DNA of 64,000 nt. Source: Beroe forskalii. Taxonomy: Eukaryota > Ctenophora > Nuda > Beroida > Beroidae. Location of the stretch: assembly GCA_011033025.1 (NCBI GenBank), contig WFMF01000131.1, forward strand, positions 186,001-250,000, in the 5' to 3' direction. The notes below the pieces were generated by a model, which saw only the letters and a list, made by a program, of their open reading frames with translations, had not been told where the DNA came from and searched no databases. Made by a program: the position numbers and the translations under genes. This document shows, in pieces, positions 57,864 to 64,000 of the stretch. The first letter of the stretch is position 1. The number at the start of each line of letters is the position of its first letter.

Positions 57864-58378
57864 ATATGTGAGCGATCCGTAGGTTCCGACGACAGAAGTT
57901 TTGTGTCTCTACGTTCCATATGAAAAAGTTTGAGAATCGCCGTTGAAATTTGAATAATGAATATTTAAGAGACCTTTAAATCTCGATATTTACGACGTCA
58001 GCATTTCAGCAATATGGGATCGCTCATGACATATGTTATTGCCACAGGGCTGGGCCATATTGAGAAAGAGACCAGTGTGTCCTCTGTCCATTCAATTTGG
58101 AAGTGGTAAAGAATTTATGTTCAATGTTTTTTGGCCGCTGTAAAGGATAAGAATCAGCGAAGATTCGAATCATGGAGCAATAACTGAAATTAATCTTTCT
58201 GTTTACGTCAAGAAGTACACCATTGTCAGTGCGCGCTAAATTTCGTTACTTTTAATTTAAAGTATGAAGCGTTCATCATAAAACTAAGACGCGCATGGCG
58301 CGCGTGCACATGGTCAACATGACGTGTTCCTTACTTCCTTTTTGCTTATGGACTTTATCTGGCCTCATTTTCGCCGAC

Positions 58379-60531
58379 TAACAGCGTTACGCTGCTGTAA
58401 CAGCGTTACGCTGCTGTAAAAGCGTTACGCTGCTGTAACATAATTAAGCGCATCTAACAGCGTTACGCTGCTGTAACAGGTTATACTGCTGTAACATGTT
58501 ACGTTTAGGAAAGAGTTAAGGTTGTAACAGGGTTTTGCTGCTGGGCATTAGGTTTAACAGTTTAGCTGTAAATAGTTACGCTGCTGTAACAGCGTTACGC
58601 TGCTGTAACAGCGTTACGCTGCTGTAACACATAACAGCGTTACGCTGCTGTAACAGCGTTACGCTGCTGTAACACATAACAGCGTTACGCTGCTGTAACA
58701 GCGTTACGCTGCTGTAACAGCGTTACGCTGCTGTAACAGCGTTACGCTGCTGTAACAGCGTTACGCTGCTGTAACAGCGTTACGCTGCTGTAACAGCGTT
58801 ACGCTGCTGTAACAGCGTTACGCTGCTGTAACAGCGTTACGCTGCTGTAACAGCGTTACGCTGCTGTAACAGCGTTACGCTGCTGTAACAGCGTTACGCT
58901 GCTGTAACAGCGTTACGCTGCTGTAACAGCGTTATGGTTACGCTGCTGTAACAGCGTTACGCTGCTGTAACAGCGTTACGCTGCTGTAACAGCGTTACGC
59001 TGCTGTAACAGCGTTATGGTTACGCTGCTGTAACAGCGTTACGCTGCTGTAACAGCGTTACGCTGCTGTAACAGCGTTACGCTGCTGTAACAGCGTTACG
59101 CTGCTGTAACAGCGTTACGCTGCTGTAACAGCGTTGCAACAGCTGCTGCTGTAACAGCGTTACGCTGCTGTAACAGCGTTACGCTGCTGTAACAGCGTTA
59201 CGCTGCTGTAACAGCGTTACGCTGCTGTAACAGCGTTACGCTGCTGTAACAGCGTTACGCTGCTGTAACAGCGTTACGCTGCTGTAACAGCGTTACGCTG
59301 CTGTAACAGCGTTACGCTGCTGTAACAGCGTTACGCTGCTGTAACAGCGTTACGCTGCTGTAACAGCGTTACGCTGCTGTAACAGCGTTACGCTGTAACT
59401 GCTGTAACAGCGTTACGCTGCTGTAACAGCGTTACGCTGCTGTAACAGCGTTACGCTGCTGTAACAGCGTTACGCTGCTGTAACAGCGTTACGCTGCTGT
59501 AACAGCGTTGTAACAGCGTTACGCTGCTGTAACAGCGTTACGCTGCTGTAAACAGCGTTACGCTGCTGTAACAGCGTTACGCTGCTGTAACAGCGTTACG
59601 CTGCTGTAACAGCGTTACGCTGCTGTAACAGCGTTACGCTGCTGTAACAGCGTTACGCTGCTGTAACAGCGTTACGCTGCTGTAACAGCGTTACGCTGCT
59701 GTAACAGCTGCTGCTGTAACAGCGTTACGCTGCTGTAACAGCGTTACGCTGCTGTAACAGCGTTACGCTGCTGTAACAGCGTTACGCTGCTGTAACAGCG
59801 TTACGCTGCTGTAACAGCGTTACGCTGCTGTAACAGCGTTACGCTGCTGTAACAGCGTTACGCTGCTGTAACAGCGTTACGCTGCTGTAACAGCGTTACG
59901 CTGCTGTAACAGCGTTACGCTGCTGTAACAGCGTTACGCTGCTGTAACAGCGTTACGCTGCTGTAACAGCGTTACGCTGCTGTAACAGCGTTACGCTGCT
60001 GTAACAGCGTTACGCTGCTGTAACAGCGTTACGCTGCTGTAACAGCGTTACGCTGCTGTAACAGCGTTACGCTGCTGTAACAGCGTTACGCTAATGTAAC
60101 AGCGTTACGCTAATGTAACAGCGTTACGCTGCTGTAACAGCGTTACGCTGCTGTAACAGCGTTACGCTGCTGTAACAGCGTTACGCTGCTGTAACAGCGT
60201 TACGCTGCTGTAACAGCGTTACGCTGCTGTAACAGCGTTACGCTGTTGCTGTAACAGCGTTACGCTGCTGTAACAGCGTTACGCTGCTGTAACAGCGTTA
60301 CGCTGCTGTAACAGCGTTACGCTGCTGTAACAGCGTTACGCTGCTGTAACAGCGTTACGCTGCTGTAACAGCGTTACGCTGCTGTAACAGCGTTACGCTG
60401 CTGTAACAGCGTTACGCTGCTGTAACAGCGTTACGCTGCTGTAACAGCGTTACGCTGCTGTAACAGCGTTACGCTGCTGTAACAGCGTTACGCTGCTGTA
60501 ACAGCGTTACGCTGCTGTAACAGCGTTACGC
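58379..60531. repeat. 19-bp self-complementary satellite, roughly 105-110 copies
   Basis: The unit is TAACAGCGTTACGCTGCTG. Most copies are identical from 58,575 onward; 58,440-58,575 is degenerate. Each unit contains two overlapping hairpins: CAGCG-TTA-CGCTG, and GCTG-TAA-CAGC across the unit border. TAA occurs on both strands and 19 is not a multiple of three, so no reading frame stays open. Occasional variants (GTTATGGTTACG, CTAATG, a lone GTTGCAACAGC) are shared between neighbours, indicating unequal exchange. Confidence 0.97.
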
Positions 60532-60539
60532 ATTATTCT

Positions 60540-61899
60540 TATGTCCCAGAAGAATAAGTTATTTCTATATTTTCAAAGAGGAACGATAACTTGTTCTTCT
60601 GGAAGTGGAACACCGTAGGCGCGTCGCTCGGAAGGGTCTATCATCAATAGAGTAGACAAGCTCGTGAGAATTCAGTGCAGCTAGCTGACACAAGCCACTC
60701 CAGGGCTTGCGTCAGCAGGTCTGACAAAGAGAATCTGACAGTAACGTTGTCAGACCCATTTTTCATCATCATTTTATAGTCGGGGTTTTGATGAAAATAT
60801 CGAGGAAAGTTTTGAATTTGAAAAATGTTCCTGAAAAGTGCTGTTCTTTACGTAATAAGAGTATCCAATTTTCGGCACAATCTTTGAAATTTTATCCTAA
60901 ATTCTCGGTATTTTTGGCCAAATCTTCAGAAAACTGATCGGTTCTCTGGGAATTTTGCCAAAAATAGGAATTCTTCAGACATGAAAGGGCTTGGTAAAGG
61001 ACCAATGTGGAACTTGAAGGACGGAGGATTTTAACTTGTTTATTGTAGGTAAATATCGGTAAATTTCGACATTTCGGCCGCGGAAATTTATTTATTTTCC
61101 GACCTCAGGGACGGACATATTCGCGTTCTTTTTAAACGAAAAAGTGTCGTGAAGAGAAAACCCTCTGGATGAGAATTCGATAATTTTTTGGAAGTTTCTA
61201 AATTCACTCTGAGTTACCGCCTCCTACTATGAATGAACAAGGTATGATGTATGACTTCAGCTTTCACTTCGAGTTATAGAGCACCATATATCTGTTATTA
61301 CCAGCACCCTAAATACCACTATACCATGACATTCACTATGTACTGGCACTATAATTGAAAATTTATCGCAGCTCTCACACAAGAAGTGGACGCTAAGTAG
61401 CCAAGGGCTACTTTATTTAACATGGAGAGGAACCATTCACCACTGCTTTATATTCCGTGTTGTCACCTGTCTATCTTTAATCCTATTTACTTGCTATTAA
61501 TCCTGTACTGCGACTTCACACATATATACAATGCTGAGATCTTTATTTTTGTCCAAAGGGCTGGCTAAAAAAGGCGGGTTGAATCAAAGGTCCATTATTT
61601 AGGTCAAATGAAACTCTTATTATTTAGCTTTATAGTTATACAGAATTTAATATACTTACTTGAACTTCATTGTATATCACAGACAATGACGTAAATAATG
61701 AGATTACACCGAGATTGCAGTCTTTTGAATTTTATGCAATTATATATTAGGTATAAATGGGTTTTGCAGTTGTTTCAGAGCATATAAACTTCTTTTTGGC
61801 AACCGCTTTTGTCCGATTACACTAGTTCAATTTTTTGCCCATAAAAAACGTAAACTATAACTCTATAAGTAAAGCATACTGATACTGTCACTTGATTGC
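60540..61899. other. Intergenic, no gene recognised
   Basis: No supported coding region. Direct and inverted phrases near 60,535-60,605 ('ccagaagaataagttat' and 'ataacttgttcttctgg') make a small hairpin at the edge of the satellite. Confidence 0.5.
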
Positions 61900-62412
61900 C
61901 ATTTACCAACAAAGTGCCGCCTATGTCACCTATTTGGTAAGGCATCAGCTTCACTTGATTTGCAAAGCAACATAGTGTCACCTGATCGGCATAGCAACAT
62001 AACAGTGCAACATAGTGTCTCTTGATTGTCATAGCAACATAATGTCACCTGATTTGCAAAGCAACATAGTGTCACCTGATTATCATAGCAAAATAGTTTC
62101 ACTTGGTTGTAAGCTTGTAAGACTAAGAGCAACATATCGTCACCTATGTTGCTTAACCTGATTTGCAAAGCAACATAGTGTCACCTGATCGGCATAGCAA
62201 CTTAACAGCAACCAACATAACAGTGCAACATAGTGTCTCTTGATTGTCATAGCAACATAACAGCAACATAGTGTCACTGGATTATCACAGCAACATAATT
62301 TCACCTGATTTGCAAAGCAACATAGTGTCACCTGATTTGCAAAGCAACATAGTGTCACCTGATTGTCATAGCAACATAACAGCTACATAGTGTCACCTGA
62401 TTAACATAGCAA
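61900..62412. repeat. 27-bp minisatellite (AGCAACATAGTGTCACCTGATTTGCAA)
   Basis: About fifteen units of AGCAACATAGTGTCACCTGA followed by TTTGCAA or TTGTCAT. The unit is exactly nine codons, so the minus strand reads a repetitive VTLCCFANQ. This explains several open frames, which are not genes. Degenerate units resume at 63,105. Confidence 0.92.
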
Positions 62413-62415
62413 AAT

Positions 62416-63081
62416 ACCTTATTACAGGAAATTAAGTTTACATATAATTAAGCCCTAAGGTCTCGAAAAGGGCTTAATTTCATGGACCTTAATGACATGT
62501 AATCTTAATTTCATGAGGACTAATTTTTCAAGCAAATTTGAGCATAAATAAGTTCGAAAACATTGATTTTTGTTAAATTATTCATTATTCAGTATTGATT
62601 AAGCTTTGAATTGATGCCGGATGGAAAGCCACTGGTATTGCCAAACTATCAATAATGCAAGAGACTCATCTTGGAGCTCAATCATACCTTAACACCTGAA
62701 TTTACATAGCATGCAATGTTTCCAAGGCCGTTTTGATAATCAGCCATAGGTGTTTAGTGGAAAAATATTCGATCATTAATTTGATGTACCTGATAAGATT
62801 CTCATACTGTGATAATTTATTCTATAGGTTATTTTGTCATACTAATTATCGTCTCTGAAAATTCCCCAACTGTGTGAAGTGGTAATTGGAGTAATTTAAA
62901 CTATCAAAGTGTCAAATGAAAATTAATGGCATATAAAGTCTTAATTATTTGCATATTGAAATTTATATCTCATGAAATCTGCATGTATTTAAGAATTTAA
63001 ATTAAGCCCTAGGGCCTCAAAAAAGAGCTTGTGCTGACATGTAGGCTCATTTTTCTGAAGGCGATATTTCCTGTAATAAGT
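62416..63081. mobile_element. Terminal-inverted-repeat element inside the 27-bp array
   Basis: The ends are CTTATTACAGGAAAT and ATTTCCTGTAATAAG, an exact 15-bp inverted repeat. Subterminal 'taattaagccctaaggtctc' and 'aattaagccctagggcctc' occur as direct copies near the two ends. The 27-bp minisatellite lies on both sides, as expected of an insertion. No transposase and no clear target duplication were seen. Confidence 0.75.
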
Positions 63082-63104
63082 TAAGAAAGTTTGCTGGATA
63101 GTGC

Positions 63105-63290
63105 CCTGGTTGACATAGCAACTTCGTGTCACCTGATTATAAAACTAACACCACCTGATTGGTATAGCATTAGCAACATAGAGTCACTTGATTGTAACAT
63201 CATATAGTGTCACCTGACTGTTATAATAATTTAGAGTCACCGTAATGGCATATTAACATATTGAGATTGCCACCTGATATTTATTATAGT
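63105..63290. repeat. 27-bp minisatellite, degenerate continuation
   Basis: Units such as 'gcaacttcgtgtcacctgat', 'gcaacatagagtcacttgat' and 'catatagtgtcacctgac' are diverged copies of the array ending at 62,412. Confidence 0.8.
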
Positions 63291-63761
63291 GCCGCAGTCT
63301 TCTGTGATTAACAAAGTTTGCTGGAGGGGGTGAAGTGTAAGTGAATAACCAGCCAACATTATGACATGAAGTGAATAACCAGCCAATATTATGACATGAA
63401 GTACCAAGTCATCAGGGCAGACATTTATCAGTTCTTTAAACGTTCATAATATGCCAATTGACAGTACTTCATCAGCATATTTTCGTAATTACCTTGACAT
63501 GTCCATATTCACATTACTGGTTCATACACAGGCACTTTACTTGATATTTACACACTGTATTTACAAGGCATTATATTTCCTGCAGTTGCTATAGCTTAAA
63601 TTGCAATTTGGAGATCCTAGCTTGCGTTCATTAGAGTAGATTTCTCCTGGCATGTTCGATAAGATTTGAATGATACAGTAAATAGAAAATCACAGAATAC
63701 TTTCCACTCCTCGACCAATCAGGAGGGAGCTTGCCGCTAATTCCCTGGAGGAGAAAGGAAT

Positions 63762-63925
63762 ATGGCTGCGGGCAGTGTAGCGGCCGGTGGCTTGTATATG
63801 CACTCAGAGATCACTGAGCTCAAGACTCGTAAACTACAGCAGCTTGGAGTTCAGTTGCAGGGAGACCCTTCACCCGCTAGACAGGGACCCAAGGTCAACG
63901 AATCGAGAATGCCAACACCCGCTAT
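63762..63925 (+). CDS. First coding exon of an unidentified gene (partial)
   Basis: ATG in AATATGGCTGCG opens a 54-codon frame: MAAGSVAAGGLYMHSEITEL, then TRKLQQLGVQLQGD and ESRMPTPA. It ends in phase 2 at GCTAT|GTGAGT, a strong donor. A CCAAT box lies at 63,715 and the alanine/glycine-rich start is typical of a genuine N-terminus. The protein is not recognised, and the gene continues past the window. Confidence 0.65.
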
Positions 63926-64000
63926 GTGAGTTTCAATTTGTCATTGTAATTTGTCATAGTTTCGCAGATTCATCGTAAGGTTTGATAAGGATTTTATACT

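Noticed and set aside
58379-60531. CRISPR-like regular repeat
   Set aside because: Units are contiguous with no unique spacers, and the context is a eukaryotic genome; this is a satellite.
61817-62358. Cysteine-rich minus-strand frames (VTLCCFANQ repeats)
   Set aside because: They are produced by a 27-bp minisatellite whose unit is a multiple of three.

Overview
The window is animal nuclear DNA. Genes are split by GT-AG introns, a metazoan-type E3 ligase gene (RNF103-like) and a class A GPCR are present, and degenerate TTAGGG runs occur. Retroelement and transposon remnants dominate. The style (MULE, hAT and Harbinger-like elements, and a retroelement C-terminal domain that I know from cnidarian and other marine-invertebrate proteins) suggests an early-branching marine invertebrate such as a cnidarian or sponge. 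The species cannot be decided from sequence alone. No bacterial operon, rRNA gene or CRISPR array is visible.

Layout. 0-5.7 kb: no convincing gene; diverged tandem duplications, a 15-bp minisatellite, a 147-bp hairpin, a 661-bp hAT-type MITE with a perfect 8-bp target duplication and a 233-bp Harbinger-type MITE with TTA duplications. 5.87-6.92 kb: a seven-helix receptor on the minus strand. 10.2-13.3 kb: the C-terminal part of a retroelement reverse transcriptase, split by a 2.3-kb element built of CAACGTT-rich repeats. 14.3-17.6 kb: a palindromic CCAAT/CACGTG cluster and two likely exons of an unidentified plus-strand gene, with a 1.1-kb hAT-like element beside one exon. 18.1-20.1 kb: a MULE derivative whose transposase fragment is duplicated head to head. 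20.1-31.9 kb: a giant inverted repeat (arms about 3.4 kb, loop about 5 kb) made largely of minisatellites.

33.7-40.7 kb: a five-exon RNF103-like gene (ER membrane RING-H2 ubiquitin ligase, about 562 residues). Its first two introns are flanked by direct repeats and its fourth contains a fold-back palindrome and GC-rich hairpins. 41.1-45.0 kb: another fold-back element with a tRNA-like SINE head in its loop. 48.2-56.6 kb: two tandem two-exon genes for about 800-residue, probably alpha-solenoid proteins of unknown function; copy 1 carries two compensating frameshifts, copy 2 is intact. 58.4-60.5 kb: a very homogeneous 19-bp self-complementary satellite of roughly 105-110 units. 61.9-63.3 kb: a 27-bp minisatellite interrupted by a terminal-inverted-repeat element. 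63.76 kb: the first coding exon of a gene that runs off the window.

The genes do not form a pathway. The unifying theme is structural: many repeats here are palindromic at the level of the unit, the array or the whole element. Most long open frames lie in such repeats and are not genes.
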